Shown here: positions 47,304-54,353 of the stretch, piece after piece
Position numbering within the stretch: position 1 is the first letter of the stretch
Layout of the letters: each line of letters opens with the position of its first letter
Assembly: GCF_001421745.1 (NCBI RefSeq)
Contig: NZ_LMKW01000010.1
Location: 62,001 to 126,000 of the forward strand
DNA from: Sphingomonas sp. Leaf230
GTDB taxonomy: Bacteria > Pseudomonadota > Alphaproteobacteria > Sphingomonadales > Sphingomonadaceae
Length of the DNA stretch: 64,000 nucleotides
Reading direction: 5' to 3'
Translations under genes and position numbers: made by a program
The notes under the pieces: generated by a model
Database searches by the model: none
What the model was told of the DNA's origin: nothing
The model's input: the letters and a program-made list of their open reading frames with translations, nothing else

Positions 47304-48128
47304 ATGAGCTTCGCTCGACGCCAGGAACAAATCCTAGCCATGAAAGCGGCGTCTGCTCCTGCATCCGGGGGCGGGCACACCCGTACCGCCGCGGTCGTAC
47401 CATCGGCCGCGGCGGACCAACTCCCCATTCCCACCGGCAACACGCCGGCCGCCCGCAATGCCGCGACCGTTGCCTTGCGCTTCCGCCACGATCGCCAGCG
47501 CCTCAAACAGATCAAATCCAAAGAGCTGAAGGTCGCCGCCAAGCGCCAGATGCTTCCGGAATATCAGGCCTGGTGTGACGGACTGCTGGACGCCGGCCGT
47601 CGCGTCGAAGGCCGGCAACTGGACCCCACCGGCGCTGACGATGTCCTGCCGAGCATCATGGTTTGGTGCCTGGACGTTGGCGACTGGACACGCGGCCTGA
47701 TGCTGGCGAGTTTCGTCCTCCGCTTTTCCATCCCTATGCCGAAGCACTTCGTACGCGATGCCGCGACACTGGTCTTGGAAGAGATCGCGGACGCGGCGTT
47801 GCGGGCACAGGCCCGAAGCGAAGCATTCCCGTTGTACGTGCTGGAGGCCGTCGAGTTGCTGACGGACGGCATCGACATGCACGACGAACCCAAGGCCAAG
47901 CTGTTCAAGGCGATCGGTGCCGAGCTGGTGCGTGCAGCCGGCGAGGCGACCGGCGACGCGATCGTACCGACGATCGAGCGCGCGGTGGCCGTGCTGACCC
48001 GCGCACAGGACAAGAACGAACGTGTCGGCGTGAAGACGATGCTGCGCGGCCTCGAAAAAGCGAAGGCCGCAGCCATCAAGAACGCCGACGCCAGCACCGA
48101 AACACAGGCCGGCGATACCGCCGGCTGA
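47304..48128 (+). CDS. M: P2-like terminase small subunit (gpM)
   Basis: A 274-residue small terminase. Conserved stretches: RHDRQRLKQIKSKELKVAAK, MLPEYQAWCDGLL, SIMVWCLDVGDWTRGLMLAS, DAATLVLEEIADAALRAQAR, DMHDEPKAKLFKAIGAEL. It recognises the packaging site together with gpP. The N-terminal 50 residues are low-complexity and variable. It follows N directly. Confidence 0.92.
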   Translation: MSFARRQEQILAMKAASAPASGGGHTRTAAVVPSAAADQLPIPTGNTPAARNAATVALRFRHDRQRLKQIKSKELKVAAKRQMLPEYQAWCDGLLDAGRRVEGRQLDPTGADDVLPSIMVWCLDVGDWTRGLMLASFVLRFSIPMPKHFVRDAATLVLEEIADAALRAQARSEAFPLYVLEAVELLTDGIDMHDEPKAKLFKAIGAELVRAAGEATGDAIVPTIERAVAVLTRAQDKNERVGVKTMLRGLEKAKAAAIKNADASTETQAGDTAG

Positions 48129-48239
48129 CCAAGCTCGCCCCCGGCGCTCGGGGACGGATCACGCGAGACGGGAAGCCTCCGGGCCGCAGGGCCGTCGATC
48201 GACCTGATCCCCACCCCCGTGAATTTCTAGGACCGTTCG

Positions 48240-48461
48240 ATGGCCGACTTCCTCGTCAGCTCCCTGATCGCCTTCGTAGGCGTCGTCGCGTTGGTCGCAG
48301 CCGTCGCGATCACGCTGGTTGGTGGCATCCTCATGATCACCGCACGGAAGTGCGACCGACCGATCGAGCTTTCGCCCCGCCGCTACGCCTGGTGCGCGAT
48401 TGGGCTTGGTGTGCTGTTGGGGGGGAAGGCGCTCGACGTCGTCGCCAGCGTGTCGCTGTGA
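48240..48461 (+). CDS. small two-helix membrane protein between M and L
   Basis: A 73-residue protein with two hydrophobic segments (FLVSSLIAFVGVVALVAAVA and RRYAWCAIGLGVLLGGKALD). P2 has no gene here. Its TGA overlaps the start of L by 4 bp (GTGA), arguing that it is real. Possible roles include an antiholin or a superinfection-exclusion factor; neither is supported beyond topology and place. Confidence 0.6.
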   Translation: MADFLVSSLIAFVGVVALVAAVAITLVGGILMITARKCDRPIELSPRRYAWCAIGLGVLLGGKALDVVASVSL

Positions 48462-48949
48462 CCGGCCTGATCGCAACCGTCCTGCCGGATGAGGATACGC
48501 CCGCACCGGCGCTGATCGTCAACGACGGGTTCTTTCCTGACATCGATCCCGCCGTGTTTCGCAAACAGCATCGGATCCGCGACGCGGTGACGCCAGATCG
48601 CGCCCGCGAGGCGCTGATCGCAGCGATGCTGGCGGTCTATCGCGATCTCGCCACCTGGGCATTGAGCCACCGCGCTGCCGGCACCCGGAAGCTTGCCGAC
48701 GTGCGACTGTCAGATGGGTCGATCTCGACCATCGACGGCATCAACACGCTCGTCCTGCTCTACCAGCGCGCCGTCTTCACGGCTGCCAAGGCGGAAGTCG
48801 TCGAGCGCTATCGCGACGTGGATCTGACCAGCGCCGGGCAGCGCAAGGCCGAGGATCTTGAACCGAGCGTCACCGAGCTGCGCCGCGATTCAATTCACGC
48901 GATCCGCGATATGCTGGGCGTCACACGCACCACGGTCGAGTTGATATGA
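48458..48949 (+). CDS. L: P2-like head completion protein (gpL)
   Basis: A 163-residue head-tail connector component. Typical stretches: LIVNDGFFPDIDPAVFRKQH, AREALIAAMLAVYRDLATWA, LVLLYQRAVFTAAKAEVVER, YRDVDLTSAGQRKAEDLEPS, RDSIHAIRDMLG. The start is GTG 48458, overlapping the small membrane gene. Its stop overlaps X (ATGA). Confidence 0.9.
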   Translation: MTGLIATVLPDEDTPAPALIVNDGFFPDIDPAVFRKQHRIRDAVTPDRAREALIAAMLAVYRDLATWALSHRAAGTRKLADVRLSDGSISTIDGINTLVLLYQRAVFTAAKAEVVERYRDVDLTSAGQRKAEDLEPSVTELRRDSIHAIRDMLGVTRTTVELI

Positions 48950-49173
48950 CCTCGTCGCTCGACATCGTTCGTGCGCGCGACGGCGACACGCTCGACGCGC
49001 TGATCTGGCGCGAACGCAACCTCGGCCCGGCCGATCTGCCCGCCGTGCTTGCAGCCAACCCCGGCGTCGCCGGCCTCGGCTCGATCCTGCCGAAGGGTCA
49101 GCCAATCAACCTCCCCGCCATCGCCGCGCCGGCTACCGCCGTTCGCACCGATGTCCTCAACCTGTGGGACTGA
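48946..49173 (+). CDS. X: P2-like tail protein X
   Basis: A 75-residue small tail protein with a LysM-like fold: RARDGDTLDALIWRERNLG, NPGVAGLGSILPKGQPINLP. It is slightly longer than P2 gpX (67 residues). It overlaps L by 4 bp and is followed by the lysis genes, as in P2 (X-Y-K). Confidence 0.88.
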   Translation: MTSSLDIVRARDGDTLDALIWRERNLGPADLPAVLAANPGVAGLGSILPKGQPINLPAIAAPATAVRTDVLNLWD

Positions 49174-49177
49174 CCGT

Positions 49178-49531
49178 ATGAAGGATCTACTCCACGACTT
49201 CGGGACCTGGCTGCTGGCGTTCGTCATCAGCCTGGTCCCCGCCGGCCTCGGGTCGGTCGTCAGCCTACTTGTCGAAACCGGCCTCACTTGGGGCCAGCGG
49301 ATCGCGCAAGTCTGGGTCGGCATCGTCGTCAGCTATTTCGTCACGAACGCCGCCAACGCGATGTTCGGCATGCACCCGTTCGTGTCGCAGGCGATCGGCT
49401 TTCTCGTCGCCATGGTCGCCTTCAAGGGCGCCCCCGGTTTCATTGCCGGCTGCAGCGCCGTCCTCGCCGAACTGCCCGGCAAGCTTAGCGAGCGGCTGCT
49501 CGCGCTCATCCCGCGAAAGGACCCCAAGTAA
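49178..49531 (+). CDS. holin-like membrane protein
   Basis: 117 residues with about three hydrophobic segments (WLLAFVISLVPAGLGSVVSL, IVVSYFVTNAANAMFGMH, QAIGFLVAMVAFKGAPGFIA) and a basic tail ending IPRKDPK. It lies between X and the lysozyme, the place of P2 gene Y (holin), and its stop overlaps the lysozyme start by one base. The topology supports a phage holin; the exact class is not decided. Confidence 0.72.
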   Translation: MKDLLHDFGTWLLAFVISLVPAGLGSVVSLLVETGLTWGQRIAQVWVGIVVSYFVTNAANAMFGMHPFVSQAIGFLVAMVAFKGAPGFIAGCSAVLAELPGKLSERLLALIPRKDPK

Positions 49532-50052
49532 TGCCCGGTTACGGACCGCCCCCTACTCCCGCGAAGAAGCTCCCCCCCAAGACGCTGATCGGCGTGATCG
49601 GCGCGGCCGCAGCGCTGATCGTTACCCCGTTTGTCTCCGGATGGGAGTCGGGCGGCACGCCGCGCCTCGTTGCATACCAGGACATCGTCAAGGTGTGGAC
49701 GATCTGCGGCGGCGAGACGCTGGGCGTGAAGCCCGGCATGGTCGAGACGGTTGCAGGATGTGAGCTGCGCGAGGAAGCGGCCCTTATTCGCCATGCCGAA
49801 CCGGTCTTGGCCTGCACGCCAATCCTGCGCTCGCATCCCAACCAGCTCTCGGCCGCAATCAGCCTCGCCTATAACATCGGCACCGGCGGGTATTGTGGAT
49901 CCACCGTCGCGCGGCGCTTCAACGCCAGCAACTGGCGTGGTGCCTGCGATGCTTTCCTGATGTGGAACAAGGCGGGTGGCCAGGTCGTGCGCGGCCTCGA
50001 CCGCCGTCGGCGCGCCGAGCGCGACCTCTGCCTGAAGGAGCTGCCCCGATGA
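49531..50052 (+). CDS. phage endolysin, GH24 lysozyme-like, SAR type
   Basis: A 173-residue muramidase. An N-terminal hydrophobic segment TLIGVIGAAAALIVTPFVSG is followed by the catalytic E in WESGG, D in AYQDIVKVWTICGGET and the T of GET, the E-D-T order of T4/P22-like lysozymes. The N-terminal segment is weakly hydrophobic and glycine/alanine-rich, like a signal-arrest-release anchor. NQLSAAISLAYNIGTGGYCG and GQVVRGLDRRRRAERDLCL are further family marks. Confidence 0.88.
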   Translation: MPGYGPPPTPAKKLPPKTLIGVIGAAAALIVTPFVSGWESGGTPRLVAYQDIVKVWTICGGETLGVKPGMVETVAGCELREEAALIRHAEPVLACTPILRSHPNQLSAAISLAYNIGTGGYCGSTVARRFNASNWRGACDAFLMWNKAGGQVVRGLDRRRRAERDLCLKELPR

Positions 50053-50513
50053 TCCGCACCCTGTTCGCCAAGGTGAAGGCCGAGGCCTTCTTCCTCGTCC
50101 TGCTCGCAGTCGCCGCGGTCGGTGCCTGGCTGTACGTCCAGTACCGCCAGGTCAGCGCCGACCGCAACGACCTGCGGCACCGCGCCGAACTAATCTGCGC
50201 CGGATCCGGCGCGGACTTCGCCGCAATGGGTAACACCGCACGCGGTGTCCGGTGCGCACAAACGGTCGCCGGCCTGGTGAAATTCAAAAGCGACAGCGAC
50301 CAGCTCACCGCCGCCACGCTCGCGCAGGCGATGGCCGATCACGACGCTCGACAGAACAACGACACCCGCGCCGCGCGCGCTGCTGCCGAGGCAGCAAGCT
50401 CGGCCGCACAACGAATGGAGATGGCAGATGCACAAGCTGAACGGACGAATCTTGTCGATAGCGATTGGTTTCGCGCTGTTAACGGCGTTGCCGGCCTGCG
50501 CCCGGCACGCTGA
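50049..50513 (+). CDS. Rz-like inner-membrane spanin
   Basis: 154 residues: one N-terminal membrane segment (AEAFFLVLLAVAAVGAWLYV) followed by a long hydrophilic helix rich in Ala, Arg and Asp (ARQNNDTRAARAAAEAASSA). This is the topology of Rz i-spanins, which link to an outer-membrane Rz1 lipoprotein to fuse the membranes at lysis. It overlaps the lysozyme stop by 4 bp; the last 86 bp are shared with the Rz1 gene in another frame. Confidence 0.75.
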   Translation: MIRTLFAKVKAEAFFLVLLAVAAVGAWLYVQYRQVSADRNDLRHRAELICAGSGADFAAMGNTARGVRCAQTVAGLVKFKSDSDQLTAATLAQAMADHDARQNNDTRAARAAAEAASSAAQRMEMADAQAERTNLVDSDWFRAVNGVAGLRPAR

Positions 50514-50766
50514 CGCCCCGCCAGCGGTCATCCCAGCGCCGATCGTGGTGAAGGTGAAGGACACGCCCCCGGCAGAGCTTCTTACGTGCGCTACGCGCCC
50601 CGAGGGCCTGCCGGAGGATTCGTCGCTGATCGCACAGATCCCTACCAAGATCCGTGCCGGCATTATCCGCCTCGCCCGTGCCTTCGCCGGCAACGCCGAT
50701 CGCGCCGACCGCTTGGTCAACTGGAACGTGCCGGGCAGCTGCCCGGCCGCGAAGACGGCACCGTGA
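50428..50766 (+). CDS. Rz1-like outer-membrane spanin lipoprotein
   Basis: 112 residues with a lipoprotein signal: ILSIAIGFALLTALPAC, where the Cys after LPA is the lipidated residue. The mature part begins with proline-rich ADAPPAVIPAPIVVKV, typical of o-spanins. The start lies inside the Rz-like gene in a different frame, an overlap characteristic of spanin pairs. At 90+ mature residues it is longer than lambda Rz1. Confidence 0.75.
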   Translation: MHKLNGRILSIAIGFALLTALPACARHADAPPAVIPAPIVVKVKDTPPAELLTCATRPEGLPEDSSLIAQIPTKIRAGIIRLARAFAGNADRADRLVNWNVPGSCPAAKTAP

Positions 50767-51245
50767 AAAAGCTCGATACCCTGCGCGCACATCTACTCGC
50801 ATCTGTTCCCGAAATTGGGAACAGCCCCGAGAAGATGGAGATTTTCGTCGACAAGGGCGATGTGGCGGTGCGCGCAGGCTCGCTCTCGTTCGAGTATTCT
50901 TACACCGCTTCGGTGTGGGTGCAAGACTACTCGGGCAGTGTGGACAACCTCTTGGTGCCGATCCTCGCATGGATAGCCGCGAACCAGCCCGATCTGTTCG
51001 AGAAGGGTCAGCGCAAGCCGTTCACGTTTGAATCGGAGCTGCTCGACGCAGAGACGTGCGACATCACGATCTCGATTGACCTGACCGAGCTGGTCCGCGT
51101 CGAGCAACAGCCGAACGGCCTCAAGGTCACGCATCTACCCGAACCGGTTATGAACGACGCCTTTGCCGGCGTCCCGACCGGCACCAACCTATGGGCCGGC
51201 CTGATCGAGGACGGCACCGGCATGGTCGAGATCGTCACACGATGA
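50763..51245 (+). CDS. R: P2-like tail completion protein (gpR)
   Basis: A 160-residue tail terminator. Conserved: KKLDTLRAHLLASVPEIGNS, YSYTASVWVQDYSGSVDNLL, ILAWIAANQPDLFEKGQRKP, ISIDLTELVRVEQ. The GTG at 50763 overlaps the Rz1 stop (GTGA). It is followed by S, as in P2. Confidence 0.88.
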   Translation: MKKLDTLRAHLLASVPEIGNSPEKMEIFVDKGDVAVRAGSLSFEYSYTASVWVQDYSGSVDNLLVPILAWIAANQPDLFEKGQRKPFTFESELLDAETCDITISIDLTELVRVEQQPNGLKVTHLPEPVMNDAFAGVPTGTNLWAGLIEDGTGMVEIVTR

Positions 51246-51700
51246 ACGACTTCGCGCCGATCGAGCAGCTCGTCCGCGATCTGCTGGTGCGTACCGCCGC
51301 GCCCGAACGCGCACGGTTGATGCGCTTGATCGGGCGCGAGATCCGCAAGAGCCAGTCGGACCGTATCGCTGCCCAGCGCGATCCCGAGGGCGCGGCGTTC
51401 GCCCCGCGCCGTCCCAAGCCCGATCGCGGCCGGAAGAAAGGCAAGCTTCGCCAGCAGAAGATGTTCCGCAAATTGCGCATGGCGAAGAGCCTGAAGGCGG
51501 GCGGCAACGGCGACGAAGTTTGGGTCGGCTTTGGCGGTCGTGCATCGCGGATCGCCAGCATTCACCAGGCCGGCCTGTCGGACGCCCCGGCACCTGGTCA
51601 ACCAAAGGTGCGCTATGCCCGACGCGTGCTGCTCGGCCTGACGGAAGCCGAACAGCAGCGGATCCTCGATCTCATTCTCGCCCAGGTCGCGCCAAGCTAG
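51242..51700 (+). CDS. S: P2-like tail completion/virion morphogenesis protein (gpS)
   Basis: A 152-residue protein: ARLMRLIGREIRKSQSDRIA, QRDPEGAAFAPRRPKPDRGR, the basic KKGKLRQQKMFRKLRMAKSL, and YARRVLLGLTEAEQQRI. These match the 'phage virion morphogenesis' family. It ends the O...S transcript; the second palindrome follows 43 bp downstream. Confidence 0.9.
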   Translation: MNDFAPIEQLVRDLLVRTAAPERARLMRLIGREIRKSQSDRIAAQRDPEGAAFAPRRPKPDRGRKKGKLRQQKMFRKLRMAKSLKAGGNGDEVWVGFGGRASRIASIHQAGLSDAPAPGQPKVRYARRVLLGLTEAEQQRILDLILAQVAPS

Positions 51701-51742
51701 GCCGATTTGAGTTCCGCGCCGGCAAATGGCTTTAGGTCATCT

Positions 51743-51769
51743 CTCTTGTAGAAAGCGTTTCTACAAGAG
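51743..51769. promoter_or_regulatory. late-operon palindrome, copy 2 (before J)
   Basis: Perfect 12-bp arms CTCTTGTAGAAA / TTTCTACAAGAG around GCG, in the gap between S and J. Its centre is 48 bp before the ATG at 51804. No T-tract follows, which argues against a plain terminator. Confidence 0.8.
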
Positions 51770-51803
51770 CGCGCCATAGCCATGCCCTCGCTGCGCCGAC
51801 GAC

Positions 51804-52709
51804 ATGGCCGGCGTCATGACTGCCACCACCGCCATCGTCGACCTGTCGAAGCTCGATCCGCCGACGATCGTCGAGCAGCTCGATTATGAGACGATCCTAG
51901 CCCGCAAGGTTGCGCGGATGGTGGCGCTGTTCCCCGACTTCGACGCGACCGTCGACAGTGATCCGGCAATGAAAGTCCTGCAGGTCGCCGCCTACGACGA
52001 ACTGTTGCTTCGCCAGGACTTCAACGAACGCCTGGTCGGCCGCCTGGTCGCCTATGCGACCGGCGTAACCCTCGACCATATCGGAGCGGCAATCGGCGTC
52101 GCCCGTCTCGCTGTCACCCCCGCCAACGCCGCCACCGGTGCGGCGATCGTCTACGAAGACGACGATAGTTTTCGTGCGCGCATCGTCCTTGGCCCGGAAG
52201 GCTTCGCCGCAGCAGGTCCCGAGCTTGCCTATGTGAAGCGGGCGAAGGACGCCGGCACCGACGTCTTGGACGCAAGCGCGATCTCGCCCGCGCCGGGTGA
52301 AGTGTTGGTCACGGTCCTGTCGCGTTCGGGCGATGGCACAGCGCCGGAAGCGCTCGTCCAAGCGGTAAGCGACATCGTTACCGACCCTGCCGTTCGCCCC
52401 GTTGGCGACCTGGTCACGGTCGCAGCTGCAACACAGCGCCGTTTCGTCATCGACGCGCGGATCTGGACGTTCGCTGGCCCGGATCCCGCGCTGCTGATCG
52501 CAACGGCACGCGTACGGCTCGACAAGTATCTGACCGATTCACGCCGGCTCGGCCGCAACGTAACGCTTTCCGGCATGAACGCCGCCATGACGGTCTCCGG
52601 CGTGCAGCGCGTGCAGATCTTCTCCCCCACGGCCGACATCGTTTGCGATCGAACCGAAGCGGCGCTCTGCACTTCCTCGACGGTCATTCATGGCGGCTAT
52701 GACGACTAG
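51804..52709 (+). CDS. J: P2-like baseplate protein J
   Basis: A 301-residue baseplate wedge protein. Motifs: DLSKLDPPTIVEQLDYETIL, LQVAAYDELLLRQDFNERLV, DSFRARIVLGPEGFAAAGPE, YVKRAKDAGTDVLDASAISP and TARVRLDKYLTDSRRLGRNV. The length equals P2 gpJ. The start is 51804 or 51816. In P2, V and W precede J; here J follows the palindrome directly. Confidence 0.92.
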   Translation: MAGVMTATTAIVDLSKLDPPTIVEQLDYETILARKVARMVALFPDFDATVDSDPAMKVLQVAAYDELLLRQDFNERLVGRLVAYATGVTLDHIGAAIGVARLAVTPANAATGAAIVYEDDDSFRARIVLGPEGFAAAGPELAYVKRAKDAGTDVLDASAISPAPGEVLVTVLSRSGDGTAPEALVQAVSDIVTDPAVRPVGDLVTVAAATQRRFVIDARIWTFAGPDPALLIATARVRLDKYLTDSRRLGRNVTLSGMNAAMTVSGVQRVQIFSPTADIVCDRTEAALCTSSTVIHGGYDD

Positions 52710-53352
52710 CCTGCTCCCACCCAATGCGACGGGCCTTGAGCGCGCGTTAGAGGCCGGCGTCCGCGCCGGCAGCGTTACGACGCCCGTCGATCAAATCGAC
52801 GTCGCAGAGACGTGCCCGGCAGAGCTGTTGCCCTGGCTGGCGTGGGGCCTCTCCGTTGATAGCTGGGACGGGAACTGGTCTGATGCGGACAAGCGCGAGG
52901 TTGTCGGCAATTCGCTGGCGTTCCACCGGCTTAAAGGCACGCGCCTCTCGGTTGAGACGGTGTTGGCGCGCTTCGATAAGCTCGCCAAATTAGTCGAGTG
53001 GCACGAGGCAGAACCGCGGCGCGCGCCTCATACCTTCGAGATTGTTCTTCCCCTCGTGCTGGACAACGGCAACGCGCCTGGCGGTAATCGCTCTACGGCC
53101 GCGTTTGCCGAGGCGATCATTCGCGAGGTCTCGCGCGTAAAGCCGCTCCGCGAACACTTCACACTCGTCCACGCACTGACTTTGGACGGCATTATTGGCG
53201 TCCAGGGCGTCGCACGCGGCTTCATCGAAGTGCGGCAAGACATGGACCTGATCTCTGACACCTCGCCCGAATGGGATTTCTATCTGCAGACCGAGGACGG
53301 CGAGCCGCTGCTCGACGCCACGGACGGCAGCTATCTGGACACCAGCCTATGA
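52690..53352 (+). CDS. I: P2-like tail protein I
   Basis: A 220-residue baseplate/tail protein. Typical: LLPPNATGLERALEAGV, CPAELLPWLAWGLSVDSWDG, NWSDADKREVVGNSLAFHRL, KGTRLSVETVLARF. It overlaps J by 20 bp with ATG 52690, or by 11 bp with ATG 52699. It ends with a 4-bp overlap with the collar-domain gene. Confidence 0.9.
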   Translation: MAAMTTSLLPPNATGLERALEAGVRAGSVTTPVDQIDVAETCPAELLPWLAWGLSVDSWDGNWSDADKREVVGNSLAFHRLKGTRLSVETVLARFDKLAKLVEWHEAEPRRAPHTFEIVLPLVLDNGNAPGGNRSTAAFAEAIIREVSRVKPLREHFTLVHALTLDGIIGVQGVARGFIEVRQDMDLISDTSPEWDFYLQTEDGEPLLDATDGSYLDTSL

Positions 53353-54350
53353 CCGCGCTCCGTCTCGTCCTTACGAAAGCGGGGATCACGCGCTTTGCTG
53401 CCGCCCAGCTTGGCGATCCGATCGACCTGACTGTCGCCGCGATCGGGCTGACCGCTGCAGACTTCATCGCGGTGCCGACGCTGACCGCGCTACCCGGCCA
53501 GTTTCGCCTCGTCACCGCCGTCTCGGGCGTCGTGGCCGGCGACAACACCGTGCATATCGTCATGCAGGACGCGGAAGAGGTTACCTACACGGTACGAGGA
53601 TTCGGCCTGATCCTCGCAGATGGCACGCTGCTCGCCGCCTACGGGCAGTCGACGCCGATCGTCGAGAAGCCGTTGGCCGGCACATTCTTTATGCCGCTCG
53701 ATCTCGCCTTCCCGACCACGGCGATCAACAGCCTGACGTTCGGCAGCACGAACTTCCTCAACCAGGCCGCGACCACGACCAAGAAGGGCGTTGTCGAGCT
53801 GGCAACCAAGACCGAGGGTCTCGCTGGCGAGGATCCACTGCGCGTCGCGCCCGTCGCGGTTGTGCGCGCTATGCTCGAACAGCATGTGCCAACCGGCTCG
53901 ATCCTACAGTGGTTCGGCGCGGCCGACACCGTCCCCAAAGGTTGGGCGATCTGCGATGGCAGCGTCGTTGATCGCGGCGATGGTAAAGGCCAGATCACGA
54001 CGCCCGACATGCGCGGTCGCGTTGCCGTTGGTGCGACGATCGACGCGCCGGCCGGCACGAAGTTCGGCGCGACGTCGAAGGATCTGAAGACCGGCAGCGC
54101 TGGCGCTCACACGCCGATCGCGACCGTGGCTGTCGAGAACGCTTCGACCTCCAGCACCATCACAACCACGACGCGCAACGTCGATGCTGGCGGATCCGCG
54201 AACAACGTCGTGACCAGCGTCACGCTGACCGACCCGATGCACACGCACGTCGCGCGGGCGACCGTCGATGCGGTGCCGGCGCACGATCACACAGTCACGG
54301 TCGACGTCACCCAGCCGTCGCTGTCCCTTCACTACATCATGAAGATTTGA
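53349..54350 (+). CDS. H: tail fibre protein (gpH-type N-terminus) with tail-collar domain
   Basis: A 333-residue protein. The N-terminal ~150 residues (TALRLVLTKAGITRFAAAQL, EEVTYTVRGFGLILADGTLL) resemble P2 gpH start regions that attach the fibre to the baseplate. Residues ~190-235 are a phage tail-collar domain: GSILQWFGAADTVPKGWAIC, DGSVVDRGDGKGQITTPDMR. The C-terminus is Thr/Ser/Val-rich with HTHVARATVDAVPAHDHTVT, typical of fibre shafts. It may act with the following tailspike. Confidence 0.8.
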   Translation: MTALRLVLTKAGITRFAAAQLGDPIDLTVAAIGLTAADFIAVPTLTALPGQFRLVTAVSGVVAGDNTVHIVMQDAEEVTYTVRGFGLILADGTLLAAYGQSTPIVEKPLAGTFFMPLDLAFPTTAINSLTFGSTNFLNQAATTTKKGVVELATKTEGLAGEDPLRVAPVAVVRAMLEQHVPTGSILQWFGAADTVPKGWAICDGSVVDRGDGKGQITTPDMRGRVAVGATIDAPAGTKFGATSKDLKTGSAGAHTPIATVAVENASTSSTITTTTRNVDAGGSANNVVTSVTLTDPMHTHVARATVDAVPAHDHTVTVDVTQPSLSLHYIMKI

Positions 54351-54353
54351 TCC

